Source: Bacillota bacterium (GTDB taxonomy: Bacteria; Bacillota; Clostridia; Lachnospirales; Lachnospiraceae). Taken from it: a DNA stretch of 48,980 nucleotides. The position numbers and the translations under genes were made by a program. Under the pieces are notes generated by a model. The model did not search any database. It saw only the letters and a program-made list of their open reading frames with translations, and was not told where the DNA came from. Positions 1 to 8,540 of this stretch are shown here, one piece after another. Where the stretch lies: positions 1 to 48,980 of the forward strand of contig JAEWPN010000250.1 in assembly GCA_023399455.1 (NCBI GenBank), read 5' to 3'. How positions within the stretch are numbered: position 1 is the stretch's first letter; each line of letters begins with the position of its first letter.

Positions 1-816
1 TTCATTCTCTATGAAAGGAAAACTAACAATGTAATGCTCATCGCCGTCTGGCGAAAAGTGTTCATAAGTGCAATAATCAAGTACCCTGTCCATGACAGAT
101 TTATGAATACGAATTTTGATTTTAGTTTGCATAGTTGCCAAAATATCAGCAAAATCCAACTGCGGTTTTTGATAATTTCGTGGCGTAAAAAATTCCTCTT
201 GTATTTGCAGGTTTGATATGCGAGACAATTTGAATAAGCGAAAATCATTTCTTTTATGGCAATACCCTTGTAAATACCAATGACTACTTTTCAATACAAG
301 CTGATATGGCTCGACTGTTCGTGCGGTTTTATTTCCTCGGTGGGCTATATATTCAAACGAAAGTAACTTATTTTCCTGCAAAGCTGCTTTGATAATTTCT
401 AAATATGGTTGTATGTTGCTGTTACCCATCCACGGACTTAAATCTATACATATTTGATTTACTTTTAATTCAATGTCTTTCGCTCTTTCGGTGGGGATAA
501 AACTCTTGACTTTCGCAAGGGCGTTTACCAGTTCATCACCTCGTATCATGTCGGAAAGACTGGAAAGCCCCATCAAGATAGTGGAAAGGTCTGCAGTCGA
601 AAAAACTTTTTTATCAATCTTGTATTGCTGCATGATTTCAAAGCCGCCGCCCACTCCCGATGACCCGCGAACAGGAATACCCGCCATGTTGATAGTGTCT
701 ATGTCGCGGTAGATTGTGCGGGGTGAAACTTCAAACATATCTGCTAACTCCTGTGCACCTATACGTTCTTTATCAAGGAGTATCATAATAATACTAACAA
801 GCCGGTCAACTTTCAT
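1..816 (-). CDS. WYL-domain transcriptional regulator, DeoR/YafY type (truncated by window edge)
   Basis: The frame is open from the ATG at 816 to base 1 with no stop, so 272 codons are seen and the C-terminus lies outside the window. Residues 1-60 form a winged HTH (MKVDRLVSIIMILLDKE, then SPRTIYRDIDTIN), typical of YafY-like regulators. Residues about 140-215 carry a WYL domain with the EPYQLVLKSSHWYLQGYC motif. The start is supported by an AAAGGCGG ribosome site about 10 bases upstream. WYL regulators usually sense a small ligand or nucleic acid and act on adjacent genes. Here the divergent neighbour is a cysteine hydrolase, which is the obvious candidate target. Family call is firm; ligand unknown. 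Confidence 0.9.
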   Translation of the reverse strand, partial: MKVDRLVSIIMILLDKERIGAQELADMFEVSPRTIYRDIDTINMAGIPVRGSSGVGGGFEIMQQYKIDKKVFSTADLSTILMGLSSLSDMIRGDELVNALAKVKSFIPTERAKDIELKVNQICIDLSPWMGNSNIQPYLEIIKAALQENKLLSFEYIAHRGNKTARTVEPYQLVLKSSHWYLQGYCHKRNDFRLFKLSRISNLQIQEEFFTPRNYQKPQLDFADILATMQTKIKIRIHKSVMDRVLDYCTYEHFSPDGDEHYIVSFPFIENE

Positions 817-848
817 CTGATAGCCGCCTTTCAAAAATTCTTTTTATC

Positions 849-877
849 ATTATAGATTGCTGCCATACTGTTGTCAA
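849..877 (-). promoter_or_regulatory. Consensus promoter of the WYL regulator
   Basis: On the minus strand TTGACA and TATAAT are both perfect and separated by exactly 17 bases. It reads toward the WYL regulator start at 816. The -35 end overlaps the region from which the divergent hydrolase must be transcribed (plus-strand TACAAT at 889-894 is its only -10 candidate), so one bound regulator could affect both directions. Confidence 0.75.
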
Positions 878-936
878 CAATTGCGTGGTACAATAAAAAA
901 GCAAACAAATCAATGTACCTGTCAGGAGGAGACACT

Positions 937-1458
937 ATGCAGAAAAAAGCCTTAGTAATAATTGATATTCAAAATGACATAACAAAGAATTATAAGGATA
1001 TTATTGACAATATCAATAAAGCTATTGATTGGGCAGTCAATAATAATATTCATGTTATTTATATAAGGCATGAAAATTTATCAGCCGGCACGAGGACTTT
1101 TAAACCCAATACATATGGGGCTGAATTAGTTTCAGATTTGAAAATAGTATCAAAAAATATTTTTACAAAATACAAAGGAAACGCATTAAGCAGTGAAGAA
1201 TTTACAGACTTTATTGGTAAAAATGAAATATGCGATTTCTACATAACAGGAGCAGATGCTGTTGCTTGTGTTAAATCAACCTGTTACAACTTACGCAAAG
1301 CAAATTATAGCGTTAATGTATTATCAGATGGCATTACAAGTTATGATAAAAGAAGAATCGACGAAATGCTGCGCTATTATGAAAGTAAAGGCAGTAAAAT
1401 CATTAGTTTAAATGATTTGTTAGTTAATCACATCTTTGAAGCACAGAAACACGGCTGA
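937..1458 (+). CDS. Isochorismatase-like cysteine hydrolase
   Basis: A 173-residue protein of the isochorismatase/nicotinamidase superfamily. The catalytic Asp is in the N-terminal ALVIIDIQNDI segment, the Lys is in FTKYKGNA, and the nucleophilic Cys is in GADAVACVKSTC, giving the D-K-C triad in the right order. The ATG at 937 was chosen because CAGGAGGAGACACT precedes it at proper spacing; an in-frame upstream ATG at 871 has no ribosome site. It is AT-rich and divergent from the WYL regulator. Substrate cannot be told from sequence; many relatives are simply annotated as cysteine hydrolases. Confidence 0.85.
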   Translation: MQKKALVIIDIQNDITKNYKDIIDNINKAIDWAVNNNIHVIYIRHENLSAGTRTFKPNTYGAELVSDLKIVSKNIFTKYKGNALSSEEFTDFIGKNEICDFYITGADAVACVKSTCYNLRKANYSVNVLSDGITSYDKRRIDEMLRYYESKGSKIISLNDLLVNHIFEAQKHG

Positions 1459-1765
1459 ACTCCAGTCGATGAAGAAGGCCTGTTGACCTTGGATAGCGCC
1501 TGGCGGCAAACGATAAGACTTCGGGCCACTAAAGCATAGGCGGCTCCGGTTGTCTTGTTCATTTTTGCTTTATTATTTTTTATTCGAAAAGGCTTGACTT
1601 TGCTTAGTTGGTCTGGTTAGCGGAAAGCAAGACATTTTCAACTCGATACTCAAAGACATGGAGCATCGTTATCAGGAGGAAGTTTCTGCTTTTATTCCCC
1701 GTCATAAAGCCGATTATCGGTAGGTTTGCCTCATTGATAGTTAAATAAATAGCCGCCTTTTTCTC
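1459..1765. other. Gene-free stretch with a possible coding remnant
   Basis: About 300 bases between the hydrolase and the ABC promoter. The base composition is richer in G+C than the hydrolase before it. An open frame without a start, 1598-1723 (+), ends in MEHRYQEEVSAFIPRHKADY followed by TAG and looks like the tail of a lost gene. I could not assign it to a family. No clear terminator with a U-tract was found. Confidence 0.35.
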
Positions 1766-1794
1766 TTGACTATACACATACATAGTACTATAAT
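1766..1794 (+). promoter_or_regulatory. Promoter of the ABC exporter/MarR operon
   Basis: TTGACT (1766-1771), a 17-base spacer and a perfect TATAAT (1789-1794) lie upstream of the first ABC gene. Transcription would start near 1801, directly at the palindrome described next. Confidence 0.75.
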
Positions 1795-1804
1795 TATTGC
1801 TGTT

Positions 1805-1830
1805 ACAATTAATGCATATGCAACAATTGT
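1805..1830. promoter_or_regulatory. 26-base palindrome, candidate MarR operator
   Basis: Perfect outer arms ACAATT and AATTGT surround a perfect TGCATATGCA centre, with only two mismatched base pairs between arms and centre. It lies just downstream of the -10 box, where a bound dimer would block transcription. The MarR-type gene at 5553 ends the same gene cluster, so autorepression relieved by a drug or ligand is the natural model. Position and symmetry are seen; the link to this MarR is inference. Confidence 0.6.
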
Positions 1831-1857
1831 GATAGCGATAATTTAGGAGAATCTATT

Positions 1858-3633
1858 ATGAAGAGATTTTTAGTCTATGCCAAAGACTATAAAAAGGAAC
1901 TGATTCTGGCAATTATTTGTATTGAGGTAGAGACGGTATTTGAGCTTATCATTCCTATGATTATGGCGGATATTATCGACGTTGGGATTGTGAACAGGGA
2001 TAAAAGCTACATTTTGTGGAAGGGCTTCCAGATGGTGGCCTGCGCGGTAATTTCTCTATGGCTTGGAAACTTATATGCCAAATTTACTGCCGTCTGCGGC
2101 AATGGGATTGGAGCGGCTATCCGGGCTGCGGAATTTAAGAAAATGCAGACCTATTCCTTTCCTAACACGGATAAATTCAGTGTTCCGTCTCTGGTTACAA
2201 GACTTACCAGCGATGTTACGACCATTCAGAACTCGATTACCAACGGTCTGCGGCCGGGATTTCGATCTCCTGTCATGCTGTTTATCGCTATTTTTCTATC
2301 CTTTAAAATCAACGCGGCGCTGGCAGTAGTTTTTTTGATTGCAGCTCCTATGCTTGGAATCAGCCTGTTCTTTATTGTCAGGAATGTCCGCCCTCTATAT
2401 GCGAGAATGCAGGCCGCAGTGGATTATGTAAACCGTATTATCCAAGAGAATCTGGCAGCGATCCGGGTGGTAAAAGCTTATGTCAGGGAGGATTATGAAA
2501 TTGCCAAATTTGAAGAAGTAAATCAGAATCTTAGGGATAATTCTGAAAAAGCCTTTTCTTTGGCGGTTCTTAACATGCCTGCGTTCCAATTTGTAATGTA
2601 TGTAACGATTATAAGCATTCTCTGGTTTGGTGGAAATCTGGTGGCAATTGGAGGAATGAAGGTAGGAAGCCTCACCAGCTTCTTAAGCTATGTTCTCCAG
2701 GTGCTGAACTCCCTTATGATGTTTTCCAACGTGTTTTTAATGTTCACCCGTTCCTTGACTTCATGGAAACGAATCTTGGAAGTAATGGAAGAGGAGCCTG
2801 CCATTAAGGACGAACTGGCAAAGAATATCGAAATGAAAAGCGGGAGTATCCGCTTTGAACACGTATATTTTAAATATAAAGAAACTGCAAAGGAATACGT
2901 ATTGTCCGATATTTCGCTGGATATTGAATCGGGGCAGACTGTGGGAATCATCGGGTCTACCGGTTCTTCTAAGAGCACTCTGGTTCAGCTGATACCGAGG
3001 CTTTACGATGTGACTGCGGGAAATATTGTTATCGACGGGCATCCTATTTATGAATTTACTCAAAGAAAGCTGCGGGATTCCATTGCTATGGTACTCCAAA
3101 AAAACACGCTGTTTTCCGGCACGGTAAGGGAAAACCTCTTGTGGGGCAAGGAGAATGCTTCTTTGGAGGAGATAGAGCGTGCCTGCCGCATTGCTTGTGT
3201 GGATGAATTCATCGGCCGTCTGGAAAATGGATATGATACTGAGCTGGGGCAGGGAGGCGTTAACGTATCAGGCGGACAGAAGCAGCGTTTATGTATAGCG
3301 CGCGCCATACTGAAAGCGCCGAAGGTATTGATTCTCGATGATTCCACAAGCGCTGTGGATACTGCGACTGAAGCAAGGATAAAGGAGGCGCTTGATAAGG
3401 AACTGCCGGGAATGACAAAAATCATTGTCGCCCAGCGGATAAGCTCTATCATGGATGCGGATCAGATCATAATTCTTGACGACGGTAAAATAAATGCCAT
3501 AGGAACCCATGAGACCCTGCTGAAGGATAATGAAATCTACCGCGATATTTATTCCCGTGAAGGCAACGAGCCGGAGGCAGATTTGCCAGACTTTGGTGAC
3601 TGCTTGCAGCAGCCGCAAGGAGGTAATTTATAA
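1858..3633 (+). CDS. ABC exporter half-transporter, degenerate-site subunit (TM287/BmrC type)
   Basis: A 591-residue half-transporter: an N-terminal six-helix exporter membrane domain (about 1-310) and an ATPase domain (about 345-570). The nucleotide site is visibly degenerate: Walker A is GSTGSSKST (last Gly before Lys is Ser), Walker B ends LILDDST with Asp in place of the catalytic Glu, and the switch residue is Gln (VAQRIS) instead of His. The signature VSGGQKQR is canonical. This is the pattern of the non-catalytic subunit in heterodimeric exporters such as TM287/288 and BmrCD. AGGAG precedes the ATG. Its stop overlaps the next start (TAATG), indicating translational coupling. Substrate unknown; drugs or peptides are likely for this family. 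Confidence 0.9.
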   Translation: MKRFLVYAKDYKKELILAIICIEVETVFELIIPMIMADIIDVGIVNRDKSYILWKGFQMVACAVISLWLGNLYAKFTAVCGNGIGAAIRAAEFKKMQTYSFPNTDKFSVPSLVTRLTSDVTTIQNSITNGLRPGFRSPVMLFIAIFLSFKINAALAVVFLIAAPMLGISLFFIVRNVRPLYARMQAAVDYVNRIIQENLAAIRVVKAYVREDYEIAKFEEVNQNLRDNSEKAFSLAVLNMPAFQFVMYVTIISILWFGGNLVAIGGMKVGSLTSFLSYVLQVLNSLMMFSNVFLMFTRSLTSWKRILEVMEEEPAIKDELAKNIEMKSGSIRFEHVYFKYKETAKEYVLSDISLDIESGQTVGIIGSTGSSKSTLVQLIPRLYDVTAGNIVIDGHPIYEFTQRKLRDSIAMVLQKNTLFSGTVRENLLWGKENASLEEIERACRIACVDEFIGRLENGYDTELGQGGVNVSGGQKQRLCIARAILKAPKVLILDDSTSAVDTATEARIKEALDKELPGMTKIIVAQRISSIMDADQIIILDDGKINAIGTHETLLKDNEIYRDIYSREGNEPEADLPDFGDCLQQPQGGNL

Positions 3634-5492
3634 TGGCCAGACCTACGTCTAATGTAAAACCGAAGAATGCGAAGAAAGCTTTGCTGCAGCTTCTTCGTTA
3701 TTTAGGACGGCATAAAGCTTCTTTGCTTGTGATTGCGGTATTCGTCTGTATAAGCTCTGCTTCCGGCATCGCAGGTACCTATTTATTAAAAACCGTGGTA
3801 AACGATTATATTATGCCGGGAGATATACCGGGACTTATGAAAATGATAGTTATCATGGGAGCTATATATGGGGCGGGAGTGTTGACCTGCTATTTTTACA
3901 ATAAGCTTATGGTCCATATTTCCCAAAAGATAGTATCGGAAATCAGAAGCGATTTGTTTGAGCATACGCAAAAGCTTCCGCTGCGCTACTTCGACTCCCA
4001 TACCCATGGCGATTTGATGAGCCATTTTACGAACGATGTGGACACCATATCGGAGGCATTGAACAATAGTTTTACGCTGCTCATTCAAAGCTTTATAACC
4101 TCTGTTGGAACGATTGTTATGCTGCTCATTCTGGATCTGCGTCTGTCGCTTATCGTCATAGTGTTTTCGGCTTTTATGCTTCTGTATATCCGTCATAACG
4201 GCAAGATGAGCAAAGCGTATTTCTCCGCTCAGCAGAAGAATCTGGGAGCGATTAACGGCTATGTAGAGGAAATGGTAGCGGGGCAGAAGGTGGAGAAAAT
4301 CTTCAATCACGAGGAGCAGGACTTTATGAGGTTCAGCGAGTTGAACGAAAAGTTGCGGGAAGCTTCTACGAAGGCCTTTACTTATACGGCAAAGACGATT
4401 CCCACCATCGTGGCGCTTTCCTACATCAATTACGCGGTTTCGGCCTGTGTGGGAGGACTATTTGCGCTGGCGGGTCTTACGGATATCGGGACACTGGCTT
4501 CTTATCTTGTATATGTACGGCAAAGTGCAATGCCCATGAATCAGTTTACCATGCAGATTAATTTCCTGATGGTGGCTTTGGCCAGTGCGGAAAAGATATT
4601 TGCGATGATGGAGGAAGAACCTGAAATTGATGAAGGAACCATTACATTAAAAAAAGTAAGGAGAAAGGATGACGGCACGCTTCAGGAAAGCGATACGTAT
4701 ACGGGAGCCTTCGCATGGAGAATCCAGCAGGCGGACGGCAGTTTTTCCTATGTGCCCTTAAAGGGAGACGTGCGTTTCCACGACGTCGTATTCGGCTATA
4801 CGAAGGAACATACAATTTTAGACGGAATCAATCTGTATGCAAAGCCCGGTCAGAAAATAGCTTTTGTGGGTTCTACCGGCGCAGGAAAAACTACCATTAT
4901 CAATCTGGTCAACCGTTTCTATGAAATAGAGGAAGGGCAGATTACATATGATGGAATTGACATCAGGGACATTAAAAAGTCGGATCTAAGGCGCTCCATT
5001 TCTCTTATTATTCAGGATACCCGTTTATTTACCGGAACCATAGCCGATAATATCCGTTACGGAAGGCTTCAGGCAAGCGAGGAGGATGTGGTGAAGGCTG
5101 CAAAGTTAGCCAATGCACACTCCTTCATTCAAAGACTGCCGGGAGGCTATGATACTCTGTTAGAAAGCGACGGAGCAAATTTATCACAAGGACAGAGGCA
5201 GCTCCTGGCGATTGCGAGGGCTGCAATTTCTCAGCCACCCGTGCTCGTAATGGATGAGGCTACCAGTTCAATCGACACCCGTACGGAGAAGCTGATCGAA
5301 AAGGGAATGGATACCCTGATGGAGGACCGTACAGTATTCGTAATCGCCCATAGGTTGTCTACCGTCCGCAATTCCAAGGCGATTCTTGTTCTGGAACAGG
5401 GCAAGGTCATAGAACGGGGCGACCATGAAGAGCTACTGTCGCAAAAAGGGCGATATTATCAGCTTTATACTGGTCAGTTTGAATTGAGTTGA
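3633..5492 (+). CDS. ABC exporter half-transporter, catalytic-site subunit (TM288/BmrD type)
   Basis: A 619-residue partner of the preceding gene, overlapping it by one base. Membrane domain about 1-330, ATPase about 380-610. Walker A GSTGAGKTT, Walker B VLVMDEATSS with the catalytic Glu, and switch His (VIAHRLS) are all canonical, while the signature is altered to LSQGQRQ. Together with the partner this gives one competent and one degenerate ATP site, as expected of a heterodimer. An insert of about 40 residues (roughly 345-385, with DDGTLQESDTYTGAF) sits between membrane and ATPase domains; such linkers occur in this subfamily. Family call is firm. Confidence 0.9.
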   Translation: MARPTSNVKPKNAKKALLQLLRYLGRHKASLLVIAVFVCISSASGIAGTYLLKTVVNDYIMPGDIPGLMKMIVIMGAIYGAGVLTCYFYNKLMVHISQKIVSEIRSDLFEHTQKLPLRYFDSHTHGDLMSHFTNDVDTISEALNNSFTLLIQSFITSVGTIVMLLILDLRLSLIVIVFSAFMLLYIRHNGKMSKAYFSAQQKNLGAINGYVEEMVAGQKVEKIFNHEEQDFMRFSELNEKLREASTKAFTYTAKTIPTIVALSYINYAVSACVGGLFALAGLTDIGTLASYLVYVRQSAMPMNQFTMQINFLMVALASAEKIFAMMEEEPEIDEGTITLKKVRRKDDGTLQESDTYTGAFAWRIQQADGSFSYVPLKGDVRFHDVVFGYTKEHTILDGINLYAKPGQKIAFVGSTGAGKTTIINLVNRFYEIEEGQITYDGIDIRDIKKSDLRRSISLIIQDTRLFTGTIADNIRYGRLQASEEDVVKAAKLANAHSFIQRLPGGYDTLLESDGANLSQGQRQLLAIARAAISQPPVLVMDEATSSIDTRTEKLIEKGMDTLMEDRTVFVIAHRLSTVRNSKAILVLEQGKVIERGDHEELLSQKGRYYQLYTGQFELS

Positions 5493-5552
5493 TGAAATTT
5501 GCTATAAGCGAAAGTAAGAGGAATACGGATATAAGAGAGGAAGTGGACTATA

Positions 5553-5987
5553 ATGAGCAGCAGCGTAAGAGAACTTTTTATACGTGAAGAAAAGGCGCGG
5601 AAACAGCTGATTTCTCCGGTGCTTCTGGATAATGGGCTGACGCCCGGCCAGGGTCAGGCCGGAATCTTGAATAATCTTCTAAAGGAAGATCATATAAGCC
5701 AGAAGGAGCTTTCCGTCCGCTGTCACATGGATACCACCACGATGTCGAGGGCTATCGATAATCTGGAAAAGCTGGGGCTTTTGAATCGTGAAATCAATCC
5801 TGAGAGCAGGCGCTCTACGCTCATCTGCCTGACGGAAGAGGGCAGGGGAAAGGCATTGAATATCCGGGCGGCTTTCGAACAGTTGGAAGGGATACTTGGC
5901 AAGGATATTCCCCGGGAGGATATGGAGACTTTTCACAGGGTTCTTATGAAGGTTTGTGAGAATCTTGAGAAGGGCATCCTTTCATAG
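5553..5987 (+). CDS. MarR-family transcriptional regulator
   Basis: A 144-residue winged-helix protein. The recognition region QKELSVRCHMDTTTMSRAID (residues about 50-69) and the wing LNREINPESRRSTLICLTEEG are typical of MarR. GAGAGGAAG precedes the ATG. It follows the two ABC genes by 60 bases on the same strand, a common arrangement in which the regulator represses the exporter operon. The palindrome at 1805-1830 is the best operator candidate. It may also be read from its own promoter, but I see no good one in the gap. Confidence 0.9.
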   Translation: MSSSVRELFIREEKARKQLISPVLLDNGLTPGQGQAGILNNLLKEDHISQKELSVRCHMDTTTMSRAIDNLEKLGLLNREINPESRRSTLICLTEEGRGKALNIRAAFEQLEGILGKDIPREDMETFHRVLMKVCENLEKGILS

Positions 5988-6028
5988 TTATAGGAAAGCT
6001 ATTATTTGGCTGGTTCTAGGAGGTTTTA

Positions 6029-7333
6029 ATGGGAGAAAGTATTTTTTATCAATTATTGTGGTTGTTTCTTCTGTATTCCTTTATTGGATGGCTGGGAGAA
6101 ACCTGCATAACGGTTATAAAGACGAAGTTATTTTCTAACAGAGGTATATTGAGCGGACCGTTCTGTGTCGTATACGGTATCTGTGCGGTCATTATGACTG
6201 TAGGTTTTAACGACCTAAAGGAATCGTGGATTTTCCTGTTTTTGGGATGTATGAGCGTTAGCACGGTAATCGAGTGGATAGCCGCACATATGCTGGAAAA
6301 GACAGGGCAAAGCCGATGGTGGAATTACTCCAATAAGAAATGGAATCTGGACGGATATGTCTGTCTTCAATACTCTGTGGCCTGGGGAATCCTGGGAGTA
6401 CTGGGACTTAAGTATGTGAATCCGTTGCTTTTAAGTTTCTATGAAATGTTTCCGGCAACCGTTATGAAAATTGTCCTCTGGACAGTGGCGGCAATAATGA
6501 TCATGGACGGAGCCGGTTCTTATATGGTTGCTGCCGGAATACAGGAGCGGTTCCCCAATGCGGGAAAGATGAAACACCGGCTGGGAAATATCAGTGTCCG
6601 CCTTGGAAACTATATTGCTGATTATATTAATAAGCGTATGGAACGGGCTTATCCCAAGCGGCAGAAGCAGCAAAAGAGCTGCGTAAAGGAGACAGTATTT
6701 GCAAAGGGCTGCGGATTTTATAAGCTGGTCCTGTTGTTTTTTATCGGAGCCTTTCTGGGGGACATTATCGAAACGATATTTTGCAGACTCACTGCCGGTG
6801 TGTGGATGAGTCGCAGCAGTGTGGTATGGGGCCCTTTTAGCATTGTCTGGGGATTGGCAATCGTGCTGGCTACCGCTCTTTTACATAACCATAGGCATAA
6901 ATCGGACAGTTTCGTGTTTCTGTTTGGAACTGTACTTGGGGGTGTGTATGAATACCTATGCAGCGTGTTTACGGAGGCCGTGTTCGGTCAGGTGTTTTGG
7001 GACTACAGCGAGATTCCCTTTAATCTGGGAGGAAGAATCAACCTGCTATACTGTTTTTTCTGGGGAATAGCGGCGGTCATCTGGCTGAAAAGACTATATC
7101 CGGTTTTGTCGGAAAAAATAGAAAAACTTCCGATGAAAATAGGGAAAGTTTTCACATGGTCTTTTCTCGTGTTTATGATTTGTAATATAGCCATGTCCGG
7201 GATGGCATTGACACGCTATACGGAAAGAGCGTATGGAGTAAGCCCGGAGAGCAGGCTGGAGGAATGGATAGATGAGCGTTTTAGCGATGAGGTAATGGAG
7301 AGGATCTATCCGAATGCTAAAACTACTTCGTGA
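6029..7333 (+). CDS. CmpB-type multi-pass membrane protein (PF06541-like), duplicated domain
   Basis: A 434-residue membrane protein often annotated as putative ABC transporter permease (ABC_trans_CmpB). Two related halves are visible: FLLYSFIGWLGETCITVI with FSNRGILSGPFCVVYG near the N-terminus, and LFFIGAFLGDIIETIF with WMSRSSVVWGPFSIVWG near residues 235-275. Each half has several hydrophobic segments and an aromatic WxY/WDYS segment. AGGAGGTTTTA precedes the ATG. No ATPase is adjacent, so the transporter label is doubtful. Its 3' end overlaps the converging DUF1232 gene by 11 bases. True function unknown. Confidence 0.75.
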   Translation: MGESIFYQLLWLFLLYSFIGWLGETCITVIKTKLFSNRGILSGPFCVVYGICAVIMTVGFNDLKESWIFLFLGCMSVSTVIEWIAAHMLEKTGQSRWWNYSNKKWNLDGYVCLQYSVAWGILGVLGLKYVNPLLLSFYEMFPATVMKIVLWTVAAIMIMDGAGSYMVAAGIQERFPNAGKMKHRLGNISVRLGNYIADYINKRMERAYPKRQKQQKSCVKETVFAKGCGFYKLVLLFFIGAFLGDIIETIFCRLTAGVWMSRSSVVWGPFSIVWGLAIVLATALLHNHRHKSDSFVFLFGTVLGGVYEYLCSVFTEAVFGQVFWDYSEIPFNLGGRINLLYCFFWGIAAVIWLKRLYPVLSEKIEKLPMKIGKVFTWSFLVFMICNIAMSGMALTRYTERAYGVSPESRLEEWIDERFSDEVMERIYPNAKTTS

Positions 7334-7706
7334 TTCTGTAGAAAAAGACCGTTTTTATTATCAGCCATAGGATAAGCAGCCAGACAAGAAGTATAGGTAT
7401 GGCATAGTACCATTTCTTCGGTTTCCCGCTTTGCCAGATATGTTCGGCTTCCGCTTTGCAATTTTGAAAGATTTCTTTTGGTATGAATTTTATTGTCAGA
7501 GAAATCAACGCGGGAAGAAGGATAACGTCATCCAGATAGCCTAGTACCGGAATAAAATCGGGTATGAAGTCGATGGGAGAGAGGGCGTAAATTACGGTGA
7601 TTCCTGCCAGAATTTTGGCAATAACCGGCGTTTCCGGACTTTTTAAAGCTAAAAAAAGTGCAGGGATATCGGTTTTCAACTGTTTTGCTCTTTCGCTTAA
7701 ATTCAT
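7323..7706 (-). CDS. YkvA/DUF1232 membrane protein
   Basis: A 127-residue protein with the DUF1232 hallmark VIYALSPIDFIPDFIPVLGYLDDV (residues about 38-62) and a C-terminal membrane helix (IPILLVWLLILWLII). Members are small membrane-associated proteins of unknown function, widespread in Firmicutes. AAAGAGGTTC lies upstream of the ATG. It is convergent with the CmpB-like gene and shares the last codons with it. Confidence 0.85.
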   Translation of the reverse strand: MNLSERAKQLKTDIPALFLALKSPETPVIAKILAGITVIYALSPIDFIPDFIPVLGYLDDVILLPALISLTIKFIPKEIFQNCKAEAEHIWQSGKPKKWYYAIPILLVWLLILWLIIKTVFFYRITK

Positions 7707-7753
7707 AAATGAACCTCTTTTTGCTTATATATAGTTAGGGTGTGTCTTTAAAG

Positions 7754-8086
7754 TCAACAATCTAACGTTTCTGTAAATATAGTTTGAATTATTTTATACG
7801 GAACTTCCTGATGAAGATAAACTTGCAGCATTCCTTTTGGCGTGACTTTATAACCTTCCAGTTGAGATTTATAATCGACAACGGCAGCAGCCTCCACATT
7901 GACATGGTCATTAAACGGAATAAGACGGACGAACCTTTCTCCTGCATAAAAGCTTGGCAGCTTCGCCCACATTTTTTCCTCTATTTCGCAGGATACGCTT
8001 TTATAGATGTTCTCCCGCAGTCTGCTAAACAATAATTGAATTTCTTCGTTATAGTTATCAACATAGCTTTGAATATCCTGATTCAT
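7754..8086 (-). CDS. DUF1801 (YdhG-like) small protein
   Basis: A 110-residue protein resembling DUF1801/YdhG proteins: a helical N-terminus (IQSYVDNYNEEIQLLFSRLR), a conserved basic/aromatic middle (EEKMWAKLPSFYAGERFVRL) and a DYKSQLEGYKVTPKGMLQV segment. Some relatives are proposed iron chaperones (frataxin-like fold), which is family knowledge and untested here. The ATG at 8086 was preferred to an upstream ATG at 8116 because AGGAGGAT lies 5 bases before it. Confidence 0.7.
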   Translation of the reverse strand: MNQDIQSYVDNYNEEIQLLFSRLRENIYKSVSCEIEEKMWAKLPSFYAGERFVRLIPFNDHVNVEAAAVVDYKSQLEGYKVTPKGMLQVYLHQEVPYKIIQTIFTETLDC

Positions 8087-8300
8087 AAAAATCCTCCTCG
8101 TTTTCAATACCTGCAAATTTCGGCCAAGGTATAATGTTCGAAAGAAAAATGCAACATCGTCTCAGCACTACAATTTTACCATATAATGAATCGATTTGTG
8201 AAATGATTTTATATAAAACAGATGATTCAGCAAAAGAACATCCGAATAAAAATATAATATGACATACTGTTGACTACTTAAAATGTTATAATATCTCCAG

Positions 8301-8376
8301 AGTGTGTCTGAAAGCTCTATTGTGTCGAATCGAATAATCCACTTGGTGTTATACAAGCAATTTTCAGACGCACCCT
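8301..8376. repeat. 76-base element with imperfect terminal inverted repeats
   Basis: The left end AGTGTGTCTGAAAGCT and the complement of the right end AGGGTGCGTCTGAAAATT match over about 15 bases with one gap. The inside is short and codes for nothing. It could be a MITE-like insertion-sequence remnant or a long hairpin. A similar string, AGGGTGTGTCTTTAAA, is at 7737-7752. The rest of the gap 8087-8456 holds no supported gene. Confidence 0.4.
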
Positions 8377-8456
8377 AAGGATAAGTTCAGGAATCAAAAT
8401 AGATATCAAGACATATTGGGAAGGTAAATAAAGCGTGGAAGGAGCGTGGCATAAAA

Positions 8457-8537
8457 ATGATAGAGATACCGGAAAGTCTAACGTTGGCAAAGCAACTGAC
8501 CGATACGGTCAAAGGAAAGAAAATAGCAAAGAGATAA
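8457..8537 (+). pseudogene. 5' fragment of an Fpg/Nei-family DNA glycosylase gene, cut by the IME
   Basis: Starts MIEIPESLTLAKQLTDTVKG and continues to KKIAKR before a stop at 8535 supplied by the inserted element. This is the N-terminal strand and helix of formamidopyrimidine-DNA glycosylase relatives. GGAAGGAG precedes the ATG. The rest of the gene is found 10.5 kb away at 19075-19827. In classical Fpg the residue after Met is the catalytic Pro; here it is Ile, followed by Glu, as in a divergent clostridial subgroup, so base-excision activity of the intact ancestor is uncertain. Confidence 0.85.
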
Positions 8538-8540
8538 AAA

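Noticed and set aside
1459..1560. A terminator after the cysteine hydrolase.
   Set aside because: No stem of convincing length followed by U residues could be built.
8168..8356. A 62-residue minus-strand frame in the gap before the glycosylase fragment.
   Set aside because: AT-rich, no ribosome site, and overlapping the inverted-repeat element; probably chance.
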